From assembly GCF_013177315.1 (NCBI RefSeq), contig NZ_CP053661.1, positions 1,736,001 through 1,800,000 on the forward strand: 64,000 nucleotides of DNA, written 5' to 3'. Positions 42,857-55,723 of the stretch are shown in pieces; positions within the stretch are counted from its first letter, which is position 1; every line of letters begins with the position of its first letter. The position numbers and the translations under genes were made by a program. Source of the DNA: Thermoleptolyngbya sichuanensis A183 (GTDB taxonomy: Bacteria; Cyanobacteriota; Cyanobacteriia; Elainellales; Elainellaceae). The notes under the pieces are model-generated. The model did no database searches, had not been told where the DNA came from, and worked only from the letters and a program-made list of their open reading frames with translations.

Positions 42857-45478
42857 ATGGTTCAAGAACTGAACTTTCAAGCCTACAGCGATCGCCTCCC
42901 CCCGCAAAACATTGACGCAGAGGAAGCCATTCTAGGCGGCATCTTGCTCGACCCGGAGGCGCTGGGTCGCGTCGCGGAGTTGCTGCGCCCCGAAGCCTTC
43001 TACATTTCCGCCCACCAGGAAATCTATCGCGCCGCGCTGGCGCTCCAGAGCGAAGGACGACCCACCGACCTGATGAGCGTCACTAGCTACCTCAACGACC
43101 ACAACAAGCTCGACAAAATCGGCGGGCAGAGCCGCATTGCCCAACTGGTGGATCGCACTGTCAGCGCTGTCAACATCGACCAATACGCCCACCTCGTAAC
43201 GGACAAATACCTGCGCCGCCGGATGATTCAGGCTGGCAACGAGGTCGCCTATCTGGGCTACGAAACCAGCACCCCCCTAGAGCAGGTGCTAGACCAGGCT
43301 GAACAAAAGATTTTCAACATTACGCAATCCCGCCCCAACCAGAGCCTCACGGCCACCTCCGATATCCTCACGGCGACCTTTTCCGACATCGAAAGTCGCT
43401 CCCTGGGGCTGGTACTGCCGGGGATTTCCTGCGGCTTCTATGACCTGGATGCGATGACCCAGGGCTTTCAGCGGTCAGACCTGATCATCGCTGCGGGACG
43501 GCCGGCCATGGGCAAAACCAGCTTTTGTCTCAACATTGCCCGCAACATTGCCGCCTTTCACAAGCTGCCCGTTGCCATTTTTAGCCTGGAAATGTCGAAG
43601 GAGCAGTTGGTTTATCGCCTGCTGTCGAGCGAAGCGCAGATCGAGAGCGGACGGCTGCGGGCAGGGCGGGTCAGCCAAGATGAATGGGAGCCACTGGGCT
43701 ACGCGATTAGTGCCCTCTCCCAGATGCCGATTTTCATCGACGACACGCCCGATATTTCCGTCACCGAGATGCGCTCGAAGGTGCGGCGGCTCCAGGCAGA
43801 ACAGGGCGGGGCGCTGGGGCTAGTGCTGATTGACTATCTGCAACTGATGGAGGGCAGCGGCAGCGAAAACCGCGTGCAGGAACTCTCTCGCGTGACGCGG
43901 GCGCTGAAGGGTTTGGCGCGGGAATTGAGCGTGCCCGTGATCGCGCTGTCGCAGTTGAGTCGGGGAGTGGAATCGCGCACCAACAAGCGCCCGATGATGA
44001 GCGATTTGCGGGAATGCGTAACGGGCGAAACGCTGGTGTGGCTGGCGGATGGTCGCCGCATCCCGATCCGGGAGTTGGTCGGTCAAACCCCAGAGGTGAT
44101 TAGTCTCGGTGACCGGGGTCGCCTAGTGGCTGCTAAGGCAGATTTAGTCTGGGAAGTTGGGGTTAAGCCCGTCTTCAAACTGACGACTGCAACGGGTAGA
44201 ACGATTAGAGCAACTGGTAAGCACAGGCTTTACACATTTGATGGCTGGCAACAGCTTCAGGATTTGCGGGTGGGCGATCGCCTCGCACTTGCAAACCATA
44301 TGCCCCGTCTGACTCAAGCGGCGATCGCCTGGCCAGATCTCCAGGTGGTCTTACTGGCCCATTTGATTGGAGACGGTAGCTACGTTTCCCATCAGCCCTT
44401 GCGCTACACAACAGGCTCAGAAGAAAACTCAGCAATTGTAAAAGCTGCCGCCGAATCGTTTGGCTGTCAGGTCAATCGCCATCCAGGGCGGGGAAATTGG
44501 CATCAGCTTGTCATTTCAGGCAATGGCAATCGCTGGCATCCAGAGGGGATGGGGCAGTGGCTAAAAGCCTTAGGAATTTTTGGGCAGCGCTCAGCAAGCA
44601 AGCGGATTCCTCAGGCGATTTTTCAACTTCCTGATGAGCAAATTGCGCTGTTTTTGCGCCATCTCTGGGCAACTGATGGCTGCATCAGCAGTTCTTTAAG
44701 TCCTGATGGACGTAAGTACAAGGCCACCATTTTCTTTGCAACGGTAAGCGAAGGGTTGGCCCGAGACGTGGCGGCTCTCCTGCTGCGGCTAGGAATTTTT
44801 AGCCAAATCCGTTGGACAAAATCCAACTGCTATAACGTTCAGATTTACGGTAAAACTCAACAACTTAAGTTTCTAGAAACTGTAGGTGCGTTTGGGCCTA
44901 GGGTCGAACCAGCGGCCGTGGTGATGCGAGAACTGGCGCATCGAGGCAAAGCGAATCCTAACAGAGATACGCTGCCAGCACAGGTTTTTGAACAGATTAA
45001 GCAAGACATGAAAGATCAGGGTATTTCTCAACGCCAGATGGCATCCCTGAGAGGAACACCCTATGGTGGCTCCGCGCACTTCAAGTTTTCCCCCACTCGC
45101 GATGTGGTTTTAAGCTATGCCGACATTTTGAACAACACGGCGCTCAAGGAAATTGCAACTGCCGATTTATTTTGGGATGCGATAACGTCTATTGAGCCAG
45201 ATGGAGAGGAGATGGTTTACGATCTGACCGTTCCTGGCCCTGCTTCTTGGATGGCAGATGGGTTGGTCTCTCATAATTCTGGCGCAATTGAGCAGGATGC
45301 TGACCTGATCATCATGCTGTATCGCGACGAATACTATAATCCCGACACCCCCGATCGCGGCATTTCCGAAATTATCATCACCAAGCATCGTAACGGCCCG
45401 GTGGGCACAGTGAAGCTGCTGTTTGAGCCACAGTTTACCCGCTTCCGCAACCTGGCTGCGCCGGGACGGGGTCTGTGA
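42857..45478 (+). CDS. dnaB: Replicative DNA helicase DnaB containing an intein
   Basis: DnaB is the hexameric replicative helicase. The 873-codon frame encodes a helicase of 452 residues once the 421-residue intein (residues 387-807) is removed. Extein features are an N-terminal domain beginning PPQNIDAEEAILGGILLDPEA and a RecA-like core with Walker A GRPAMGKTS. The C-extein resumes with SGAIEQDADLIIMLYRDEYY. The insertion point between DLRE and SGAIEQ is the classic DnaB intein site in the conserved core. The start is ATG 42857. Confidence 0.95.
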   Translation: MVQELNFQAYSDRLPPQNIDAEEAILGGILLDPEALGRVAELLRPEAFYISAHQEIYRAALALQSEGRPTDLMSVTSYLNDHNKLDKIGGQSRIAQLVDRTVSAVNIDQYAHLVTDKYLRRRMIQAGNEVAYLGYETSTPLEQVLDQAEQKIFNITQSRPNQSLTATSDILTATFSDIESRSLGLVLPGISCGFYDLDAMTQGFQRSDLIIAAGRPAMGKTSFCLNIARNIAAFHKLPVAIFSLEMSKEQLVYRLLSSEAQIESGRLRAGRVSQDEWEPLGYAISALSQMPIFIDDTPDISVTEMRSKVRRLQAEQGGALGLVLIDYLQLMEGSGSENRVQELSRVTRALKGLARELSVPVIALSQLSRGVESRTNKRPMMSDLRECVTGETLVWLADGRRIPIRELVGQTPEVISLGDRGRLVAAKADLVWEVGVKPVFKLTTATGRTIRATGKHRLYTFDGWQQLQDLRVGDRLALANHMPRLTQAAIAWPDLQVVLLAHLIGDGSYVSHQPLRYTTGSEENSAIVKAAAESFGCQVNRHPGRGNWHQLVISGNGNRWHPEGMGQWLKALGIFGQRSASKRIPQAIFQLPDEQIALFLRHLWATDGCISSSLSPDGRKYKATIFFATVSEGLARDVAALLLRLGIFSQIRWTKSNCYNVQIYGKTQQLKFLETVGAFGPRVEPAAVVMRELAHRGKANPNRDTLPAQVFEQIKQDMKDQGISQRQMASLRGTPYGGSAHFKFSPTRDVVLSYADILNNTALKEIATADLFWDAITSIEPDGEEMVYDLTVPGPASWMADGLVSHNSGAIEQDADLIIMLYRDEYYNPDTPDRGISEIIITKHRNGPVGTVKLLFEPQFTRFRNLAAPGRGL
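44015..45277 (+). other. DnaB intein with LAGLIDADG homing endonuclease
   Basis: The intein starts with Cys387 (CVTGETLVWLADGRR, block A) and ends SHN before Ser808, as needed for standard protein splicing. Block B is TGRTIRATGKHRLYTFDGW. The centre holds two LAGLIDADG-type motifs, LLAHLIGDGSY and FLRHLWATDGCI, with acidic residues retained, so the endonuclease may be active. At 421 residues it is a full-length intein, not a mini-intein. Confidence 0.93.
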
Positions 45479-45503
45479 CTGAAACAAAATATCTACCCAA
45501 ATG

Positions 45504-45533
45504 TTGACAAACCTTCCGGAGTGTCCACATAAT
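45504..45533 (+). promoter_or_regulatory. Probable tnpA promoter
   Basis: TTGACA (45504-45509) and CATAAT (45528-45533) with 18-bp spacing precede the transposon recombinase gene by about 30 bp. Confidence 0.5.
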
Positions 45534-45561
45534 TAGATGTATTCTATTATATGAGGCATTT

Positions 45562-46202
45562 ATGGAGGAAAGCACAGAGTTGACAGTCAGTATCGGTGAA
45601 GCGGCTAAGGAGTTGGGCGTTTCCGTTAAGACGGTAAGAAGGTGGGCAGACGCAGGCAAGCTAAGGTTTGAGCGTTCTCCGAGTGGACACAGAAGGTTTT
45701 ATTTGTCAGATCTAAAGCGAATAGTTCCTAGAGATTTAGAAGCTTTAGACGATCGCATTACGATCAACTATGCCAGAGTCAGTAGTCACGATCAAAAGCC
45801 TGATTTAGTCAGACAGGTTCAAGTTTTAGAATCTTACAGTTCGGCTAACGGATGGCAATTTGAAACCATTCAAGACTTAGGCTCTGGGTTAAATTACAAC
45901 AAAAAAGGACTTCAAAAGCTACTCAAAAGGATACTATCTGGTGAAGTTGGCAGGATTGTAATTACGCATAAAGACAGGCTTCTAAGATTTGGGTCAGAAC
46001 TTGTCTTTGCAATGTGTGAAGAGTTTGAGACTGAGGTTGTCATTGTAAATAAATCATCTGAAGCACTTAGCTTTGAGCAAGAGCTAGTTCAAGACATGAT
46101 CGAGCTTATCCAGGTCTTCAGCGCTCGTCTTTATGGAGCTAGAAGTCACAAAAATAAGAAGCTGATTGACGGAATTTCTAAGGCTGTAGATGAGGTGAAG
46201 TG

Positions 46203-46203
<1 letters not shown>
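45562..46203 (+). CDS. tnpA: IS607-family serine recombinase TnpA
   Basis: This 213-residue transposase joins and cuts transposon ends through a serine nucleophile. Residues about 9-55 are a MerR-like helix-turn-helix (IGEAAKELGVSVKTVRRW, then SGHRRFYLSDL). The resolvase domain starts at INYARVSSHDQKPDL, with catalytic Ser74. The helix RHKDRLLRF carries the conserved Arg residues (ITHKDRLLRFG). It overlaps the tnpB gene by one or four bases. The protein looks intact, so the element could be mobile. Confidence 0.9.
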
Positions 46204-47687
<1,484 letters not shown>

Positions 47688-47819
47688 CTTTGGCTAGATT
47701 TTAATTAGCGGTTAGAAATTTGCGGTTATCGTGAAGACTCTGATTATGCACGTTATGCAGGTGTCTTTTGCGATGCCGTTTGCCGCCTGCGCTGTCTGGA
47801 TCTCTCCCCCTAATTTCTC

Positions 47820-48272
47820 ATGAACCCGTTTGGACAATCTCTGCTGGATGGACTGGGCGATCGCCTCCTAGAGTCCCTCAGCACGCCGCTACAAACCTGG
47901 CTGGCCGCCCACCCGATCGCGCAATGGCTAGTGGTGCATCCCCTCTGGGCTTTGGGGCTGATAGTAGGGGCGATCGCGCTGCTGGTAGGTCTCTTCGGCG
48001 CAATTGGGCGGCTCACGGAAAACCTCTGGCTGCGGCTATTTCAGGTGCCGCTATGGCTATTTGCGTTCATTTTTGGCGGCGGCTTCCAGCTTGCAAAGCG
48101 CCTGTCACAATCCTCGACCCGACACCCCCACAAAACTGACTCAGACAACCCCACCCAGCGGCTTGACCAGATTCTCACCCGGTTGGACGACCTGCGCCGC
48201 GAAGAGGAGCAATTGCTGGTGGAACTGAAAACCCTGGTTGCGGAAGCTGGCTCAGAAGCAAACCACGTCTAG
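47820..48272 (+). CDS. Membrane protein with C-terminal coiled coil
   Basis: I do not recognise the family. The 150 residues have two hydrophobic spans (about 39-61 VVHPLWALGLIVGAIALLVG and 71-92 LRLFQVPLWLFAFIFGGG) and then a hydrophilic helix with a heptad-like pattern (RLDQILTRLDDLRREEEQLLVELKTLV). It would sit in a membrane with a cytosolic coiled-coil tail. HIP1 sites in it match normal chromosomal DNA, so it marks the resumption of host sequence after the IS607 element. Confidence 0.65.
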   Translation: MNPFGQSLLDGLGDRLLESLSTPLQTWLAAHPIAQWLVVHPLWALGLIVGAIALLVGLFGAIGRLTENLWLRLFQVPLWLFAFIFGGGFQLAKRLSQSSTRHPHKTDSDNPTQRLDQILTRLDDLRREEEQLLVELKTLVAEAGSEANHV

Positions 48273-48384
48273 GCGTTTGTCCCTGTCAGATCTTTGTCCC
48301 TGTCAGGGTCGCACTACAGTCGCACTACAATGGCCTCAACCGTCCGCTTTCCGCCGAACCCCATGAGCACTCCATGAGTACCCT

Positions 48385-48987
48385 ATGACGACGCTCCGCA
48401 TTCACGCTGAACTGACACCGCTGACCGTGGAGTTGCCTGCTCAGATGTCGCTAGGTCTGGAGCAGTTTCACGAGCTATGCCGTGCTAACCCCGACTTGCG
48501 AATCGAGCGCAGCGCCACCGGAGTCGTAATGATTATGCCCCCTACCTTTTCTGATAGTGGAAACCGAAACTTTAACCTAACCGTGCAGTTAGGCCTGTGG
48601 GCAGAGGAAGATGCTACGGGGATTGGCTTTGATTCCAGCACGGGGTTTACGCTGCCCAATGGGGCTATTCGATCGCCCGATGCGGCGTGGATTCGGCTGG
48701 AGCGCTGGAACGCGCTGAGGGATGAACAACAGGCCTCCTTTGCTCCGATTTGCCCGGATTTTGTGGTGGAGTTGCGGTCTGCGAGCGATCGCCTCAACCT
48801 GCTGCAAGACAAGATGCAGGAGTATCTCGACAACGGCGCAAGCCTAGGCTGGCTGATCGATCGCCCTGGCCGCACGGTGTATGTGTATCAGCGCGATCGC
48901 CCGGTACAGGTCTTGGAAAATCCAGAAACGCTCAGGGGTGACCCTGTGCTGCCGGGGTTTGCGCTGCGTCTCGAAAAGATTTGGTGA
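48385..48987 (+). CDS. Uma2 family (DUF820) endonuclease-like protein
   Basis: This 200-residue protein has the PD-(D/E)XK-like Uma2 fold, common in many copies in cyanobacterial genomes. The signature runs GFDSSTGFTLPNGAIRSPDAAWI, CPDFVVELRSASDRL, then LQDKMQEYLDNGASLGWLIDR, with Asp in SPDAAW, Glu in VVELRS and Lys in DKM as the probable catalytic set. Its role is unknown; it could be a restriction or mobile-element-derived nuclease. It is an isolated gene. Confidence 0.85.
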   Translation: MTTLRIHAELTPLTVELPAQMSLGLEQFHELCRANPDLRIERSATGVVMIMPPTFSDSGNRNFNLTVQLGLWAEEDATGIGFDSSTGFTLPNGAIRSPDAAWIRLERWNALRDEQQASFAPICPDFVVELRSASDRLNLLQDKMQEYLDNGASLGWLIDRPGRTVYVYQRDRPVQVLENPETLRGDPVLPGFALRLEKIW

Positions 48988-49198
48988 CGGGCAAGCGCCA
49001 CGGCTGCATCTCTCTCGCATCTTTCTCAGGACGGCTCTCTGAGCGTTGCTCCAACCTTTTAGGCAGAGCGAACCATAATGCTTAAAAAATGCTTAAGATT
49101 ATGGAGAGCTTCACACGAATTCATGACCGACTGTAACGGATGAGTGTTGGCCAGGTTCATCGCGCTCCTATCACCGCGCTCCTATCACAAGGTCACCC

Positions 49199-50911
<1,713 letters not shown>

Positions 50912-51073
50912 ACGGGCGATCGCCACCGTAAAGGTGCGAGTCGTGAGGTTGCGTTCTGCCTAAATGAAATAGAGGGCATCAGTACAGGGATCAGAGATTA
51001 ACATGACGCAATTCAAGAATCTGGTCGAACTGGGGATCGCAATCCGTAGCGAATTGACCGTTGATTACTACAG

Positions 51074-51125
51074 TTGATTGCCAGTGATTGCTAATGATTG
51101 CTAATGATTGCTAATGATTGCTAAT
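51074..51125. repeat. 10-bp tandem array
   Basis: TGATTGCTAA repeats about four times, directly after the stop of a short open frame. Confidence 0.88.
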
Positions 51126-51589
51126 CGGTTGAATAACAGTTTCTTGTGCTTGAAGCTCAACGGTTTTGTGGCAGAAAATCAAAGTCAGCTTGATCCTGAG
51201 AATCTCCAGGACAAAACCGAGATCGATAGTGTCACTTTATCGGTTTAGCTAGTTTTGTAATGCCCCATACACGCGGAGAAGCGTGAGGGTTCACAGCCGG
51301 TTTCTTAACCAGTCCTTAAGTCGATCTAGGGGTTGATGTCCTAGATACAGAGAGCATGTCAGCCTTTCAAAACTTGAGCATTGCAGTATTTTCTGGATGT
51401 GCTGAGAATTGAGAACCCCGTCTTAATTGGCAGCAAGACAGGATAGAGTCATCTGTAATCCGCTTGGGTGAAATTACTCAGGAAAACTAATCAATTCCTT
51501 ACATAAGCTCCATAAAAATCTTTTTCCTGATGGAGTTAGGTGATTTTTAAGAATTGGGTGATATTATTGCTGGAAAATTTGCATTACTC

Positions 51590-51605
51590 ATGTAAGTATT
51601 TACAT
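51590..51605. promoter_or_regulatory. Palindrome in the gpmI leader
   Basis: ATGTAAGTATTTACAT has 6-bp arms and a 4-bp centre, 84 bp before the gpmI start. It could bind a dimeric regulator. It is not an NtcA site (the spacer is too short). Confidence 0.35.
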
Positions 51606-51688
51606 ACTCAATTGTTTTAAGCGCTGAATTCTGTTCCCAACTGTTCCTAATCTACTGTTCCTAATCTGTTGTCATTCAGGCGATTCTC

Positions 51689-53287
51689 ATGGCACAAGCG
51701 CCAATCTCTCCAGTGGTACTGGTCATTCTAGATGGGTGGGGCTATCGTCCCAGCGATGACGGCAATGCGATCGCCACTGCCCAAACGCCCGTAATGGATA
51801 GCCTCTGGGCGGCCTATCCCCATACCCTGCTGCAAGCCTCTGGCAAGAGCGTCGGGCTGCCCGAAGGGCAAATGGGCAACTCCGAAGTTGGGCACCTAAA
51901 CATTGGCGCGGGGCGCGTCGTTCCCCAGGAACTCGTCCGCATCAGCGACGCGGTTGAAGACGGCACAATTCTCAGCAACTCTGCCCTGCTCAAGGCCTGT
52001 GAAGCCGTTCGCCAGAGCGGTGGCAAGCTGCATCTGGTGGGTCTATGTTCCGACGGTGGCGTGCATTCCCACATCAGCCATCTGTCGGGGCTGCTGGAAC
52101 TGGCTAAGGAGCAGAATATCTCGGACGTGTGCATTCATGTCATCACCGACGGGCGAGACACCAAGCCCACGGATGGACTCACAGCCCTGAAAACGATCCA
52201 GCGCTATATTGACGAAATTGGGGTAGGGCGGATCGTCACCCTCAGCGGGCGCTACTACAGCATGGATCGCGATCGCCGCTGGGAGCGCACCCAGGCCGCC
52301 TATGACCTGATGACCCAGGACGGCGAGGGCGATGGTCGTACAGCGCTGGAAGTGCTGCAAGCCTCCTACGCCGAAAACGTGACGGATGAGTTTGTTAAGC
52401 CGACGCGGATTGCGTCCGGAGCCGTCAGCGAGGGCGATGGGGTCATCTTCTACAACTTCCGTCCTGACCGGGCGCGTCAACTGACTCAGGTCTTTGTTGA
52501 TCCCAACTTCAACGGGTTCGAGCGGACGCAAATTCCCAACGTGACGTTTGTCACCTTCACCCAATACGACCCCGCCTTCCCGGTGCTGGTCGCCTTCTTG
52601 CCGCAAGATTTCAACAACATTCTGGGCGAAGTGATTTCTCGCAATGGGTTGCGCCAGTTTCGCACCTCAGAAACCGAGAAGTACGCCCACGTCACCTACT
52701 TCTTTAACGGCGGCATTGAGGAACCCTTTGAGGGCGAAGACCGGGCGATGGTGCCCAGCCCCCAAGTGCCCACCTACGACAGTGCGCCTACGATGTCGGC
52801 CGAAGCCGTGACCGATGAGGCGATCGCTGCCATTGAAAAGGGCATCTATGGGCTGATCGTCATTAACTACGCCAATCCCGATATGGTGGGGCACACGGGC
52901 AAAATGGAAGCTGCGATTCAGGCGGTCGAGACGGTCGATCGCTGCGTGGGGCGGCTACTGGAAGCCATTGGCAGAGCGGGCGGCACTGCGCTGATCACCG
53001 CCGATCATGGCAACGCCGAAGTCATGCTGGACGAGGATGGACACCCTTGGACGGCCCACACGACCAATCCGGTGCCCTTCATTTTGGTCGAGGGTGAAAA
53101 GCGGAAGATTCCTGGTCACGGCACCGATGTCGTGCTGCGCGACGGTGGCATCCTGGCAGACATTGCGCCGACCATTCTGGAAATTTTGCGAATTCCCCAG
53201 CCTGTGGAAATGACGGGTCAGTCGCTGATTGAACCCGCTGGCTTTGACGTGCGCCAGAACCGAACCCCAGTGCGCGTTTCCCTGTAG
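51689..53287 (+). CDS. gpmI: 2,3-bisphosphoglycerate-independent phosphoglycerate mutase
   Basis: GpmI interconverts 3- and 2-phosphoglycerate using two Mn ions and a phosphoserine intermediate. The 532 residues hold the alkaline-phosphatase-fold metal site Asp15 (ILDGWGY) and the catalytic Ser65 in MGNSEVGHLNIGAGR, with later ligands in TADHGNAEVML. The insert domain with VHSHISHL and DGRDTKPT is present. The length is about 20 residues above the bacterial norm. The start is ATG 51689. Identification is firm. Confidence 0.96.
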   Translation: MAQAPISPVVLVILDGWGYRPSDDGNAIATAQTPVMDSLWAAYPHTLLQASGKSVGLPEGQMGNSEVGHLNIGAGRVVPQELVRISDAVEDGTILSNSALLKACEAVRQSGGKLHLVGLCSDGGVHSHISHLSGLLELAKEQNISDVCIHVITDGRDTKPTDGLTALKTIQRYIDEIGVGRIVTLSGRYYSMDRDRRWERTQAAYDLMTQDGEGDGRTALEVLQASYAENVTDEFVKPTRIASGAVSEGDGVIFYNFRPDRARQLTQVFVDPNFNGFERTQIPNVTFVTFTQYDPAFPVLVAFLPQDFNNILGEVISRNGLRQFRTSETEKYAHVTYFFNGGIEEPFEGEDRAMVPSPQVPTYDSAPTMSAEAVTDEAIAAIEKGIYGLIVINYANPDMVGHTGKMEAAIQAVETVDRCVGRLLEAIGRAGGTALITADHGNAEVMLDEDGHPWTAHTTNPVPFILVEGEKRKIPGHGTDVVLRDGGILADIAPTILEILRIPQPVEMTGQSLIEPAGFDVRQNRTPVRVSL

Positions 53288-53517
53288 AAGACGTAGGGGT
53301 GGAGACGAGAGGGTGCGGCTCTTGGGCGATCGCCCCTATTAACCTGCCCCTAGCGCATTACTCAGAGGCAGGCCGTTCTCACAGCGCTAAACTCTCGATA
53401 GAATAGAGCTTGACCGATTTTTTGGTCGAATCTTTAAAGTCGGGCAAGCTCCAGTTCCGCAGCACTCTGGCGACTGGAATTTCGCTCTGACCTCTGATCC
53501 CTAACCTTTAACCCCTC

Positions 53518-53748
53518 ATGACCCTCGTTTCTATTGTTCAAATCATTTGGGCGATTTCTGCCGTTGGACTGATTGTGCTGGTGCTGCTGCATAGCCCCAA
53601 GGGTGATGGGCTGGGCGGGCTGGGCGGACAGGCGCAACTGTTTACCAGCACCAAGAGCGCAGAAACCACGCTGAACCGAGTCACCTGGACGCTGACGGTC
53701 TTGTTTATTGGGCTGACGATTGTGCTGAGCGCCAAGTGGCTGGCGTAG
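53518..53748 (+). CDS. secG: Preprotein translocase subunit SecG
   Basis: SecG is a small subunit of the SecYEG channel. The 76 residues hold two membrane spans (about 4-24 VSIVQIIWAISAVGLIVLVLL and 54-75) joined by the conserved loop HSPKGDGLGGLGGQAQLF with SAETTLNRVTW. This is the standard SecG layout in a normal length. Confidence 0.93.
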   Translation: MTLVSIVQIIWAISAVGLIVLVLLHSPKGDGLGGLGGQAQLFTSTKSAETTLNRVTWTLTVLFIGLTIVLSAKWLA

Positions 53749-53920
53749 GGATTGTCAGCGGCAGAGTCAGCCTCAGAGCTAGGTTCAGAGCCAGGCTTGG
53801 CAACTGTAAAGGGCGCTTGTAGGGGGCGGTAGCAATGGGGCGATCGCCCCTTCCCCTCCCCTCCCTCCATCAGCGATCTCCACTCGTCTGCTCTATCCTA
53901 TTGCAATCCTGGAGAAGATC

Positions 53921-54121
53921 ATGGCTCTCCAGTTTAACCAGATCGACCGGATTAAAGACTTTGACGAAGCGATCGCCGTGCTGGAGTCGGACTATGTGCC
54001 TGCGCTGGTAAAAGCGTTTGCAAACTCTCCCGAAGGACAGGCGTATCTAAAGGCTCAGCCCCATGAACAACCCGCGCAACTTTGGCATTGCCAAGTCGTT
54101 TTTCATGTCAGGGCAGGCTAG
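53921..54121 (+). CDS. Short frame, probable N-terminal part of the next gene
   Basis: The 66-residue frame MALQFNQIDRIKDFDEAIAVL... AFANSPEGQAYLKAQP has a good start context (GGAGAAGATC ATG). It then overlaps the next gene's frame by 59 bp. The last 20 residues (after about residue 46) look like out-of-frame translation. I suspect one gene, split by a frameshift near 54060, whose product continues as MNNPRNFGIAKSF. A real small overlapping gene is the alternative. Confidence 0.45.
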   Translation: MALQFNQIDRIKDFDEAIAVLESDYVPALVKAFANSPEGQAYLKAQPHEQPAQLWHCQVVFHVRAG

Positions 54122-55718
54122 CGGATTTGATATGACCGCGCCAGAGGGAATAACCGCTTATCAGGAGCAATATAACCAGCAGATTCGCGAGAATCCCTTG
54201 GCAGCGCTCTCACCTATGACCGTGCCAGAGGGCGTGCCGCCAGAGTTTGTGGCGCTGGTGAGCCAGCAGCTTGGGCTTGGCCCAGTGCCAGGGCTAGAGC
54301 ATTTGCCGACCGACCCGCAGGCGTTAATCAGCGCGATCGCCCAACACCTCATAGACACGGGCGTAGTAACTCTTGAGGAATCAGAAAGCCTCGACGCGGG
54401 CGCTGAGGATGCCGCAGACCCGCTGAATTCGCTGCTGAGTTTTGCTACCCAGTTCCAGCAGGAAACGCTGAAAAATGCAGTTCAGGAGCAAGGCGTAACC
54501 CTATCGGCAAAGGCGATCGCCCTCCTGCAAGACCTCCGCATCACGCCCACCACACCCGGCACCATTGTTCAAGATTTTGATCGGCTGCTGGAAAGAATCG
54601 GCGCGGACGGCATTCCGCTTAGCAGCACCCGTCAACAGCTTAATCTCAATACCCTCAAAGATCTGAACGCTTTGCTGAGCCAGCCGATTCAAATCGACCT
54701 CAAACGGCCGCAGCAAAAATCCTACCCCAATCTGTACGGACTCTATCTACTGCTGCGGGTGACGGGGCTAACCCAGATCCGCCAAACAGGCAAGACCCCC
54801 AAGCTGGTGGTCAATCCTGAACTCTACGCGGCGTGGCAAACGCTTAACCCCACCGAGAAATATTTCACGCTGCTGGAGGCCTGGCTGATCCGGGGTGATT
54901 TGGAACTGCTGGGAGAAGACCGGAATCCGCTGAATGAAGGGAGCCGAGTTCTAAAAGCCTGGACTGAGTTGTCGAAGCAGCCCAAAACTTACCGAAACTA
55001 CAGCGAACAAGATCGGCTGAGCTACTGGCCTGGATTTCACAATCTGACGCTGATGCAAATGTTTGGCTGGGTGGAGTTGGTCTGCCCCCGCCCTGAGGCA
55101 GGCAAGGGCTGGCGCGTTAAACAGGTGAAACCTACGCCGATTGGAGATGCGATCGCCACTCTGGCGCTCAGTGCCTACCACGATCAGGACTTTCAGTGGG
55201 AGTCTGAAGAGGATTTCACTCTGCCCTGGGGCGATTTTCAGCCCTACTTTCAGCCCTATTTTCCCGAATGGCAGCAAAACCTGCCCGCGCTCCAGCCCCT
55301 AGCGCATCAAACTGGAACCTACATTTTCAAAGTTTCGCTCGGAAAAATCTGGCGGCGACTGTCAATTTCGAGCGAGTCTACTCTAGAGGCATTGGGTGGC
55401 TTGATTCGAGAGTCGGTAGATTTCGACTCGGATCATCTCGATCTATTTTCCTTCAAAGACGCGATGGGTCGCACGGTTGAAATTCATCATCCCTACAACG
55501 ACTGGCGCGACAGAAAAGCCAGTAACGAAGTGCTGATTGGCGACCTGCCTTTACAGCCTGGTATGTCGATGACTTACCTATTCGACTTTGGCGACTGCTG
55601 GGAGTTTAATGTGCAGCTTGAGGAAATTCAGCCTGGAAAACCCAAGCGGGGCAGCAACAAGATTTTGGAGCGCCACGGCAAAGCGCCGGAGCAATCTCCC
55701 AACTGGGAAAACGAATAG
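54063..55718 (+). CDS. Plasmid pRiA4b ORF-3 family protein
   Basis: This 551-residue protein ends in a PF07929-type domain (about 410-540): TYIFKVSLGKIWRRLSISSESTLEALGGLI, then MTYLFDFGDCWEFNVQL. That domain is widespread on mobile and chromosomal loci, with unknown biochemistry. The N-terminal 380 residues have a helical, Leu-rich composition with NFGIAKSFFMSGQASGFDM at the front. No catalytic motif can be assigned. It may need the upstream frame at 53921 for its true N-terminus. Confidence 0.75.
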   Translation: MNNPRNFGIAKSFFMSGQASGFDMTAPEGITAYQEQYNQQIRENPLAALSPMTVPEGVPPEFVALVSQQLGLGPVPGLEHLPTDPQALISAIAQHLIDTGVVTLEESESLDAGAEDAADPLNSLLSFATQFQQETLKNAVQEQGVTLSAKAIALLQDLRITPTTPGTIVQDFDRLLERIGADGIPLSSTRQQLNLNTLKDLNALLSQPIQIDLKRPQQKSYPNLYGLYLLLRVTGLTQIRQTGKTPKLVVNPELYAAWQTLNPTEKYFTLLEAWLIRGDLELLGEDRNPLNEGSRVLKAWTELSKQPKTYRNYSEQDRLSYWPGFHNLTLMQMFGWVELVCPRPEAGKGWRVKQVKPTPIGDAIATLALSAYHDQDFQWESEEDFTLPWGDFQPYFQPYFPEWQQNLPALQPLAHQTGTYIFKVSLGKIWRRLSISSESTLEALGGLIRESVDFDSDHLDLFSFKDAMGRTVEIHHPYNDWRDRKASNEVLIGDLPLQPGMSMTYLFDFGDCWEFNVQLEEIQPGKPKRGSNKILERHGKAPEQSPNWENE

Positions 55719-55723
55719 AAGGA

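Larger units (their letters stand above)
50912..51688. other. 777-bp intergenic region upstream of gpmI
   Basis: No recognised gene. A short frame from ATG 51003 encodes only 24 residues and stops at 51078. An open stretch at about 51125-51249 has plausible composition but no start, so a decayed gene is possible. It also holds the tandem array at 51074-51125 and a perfect palindrome (51590-51605). Confidence 0.5.
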
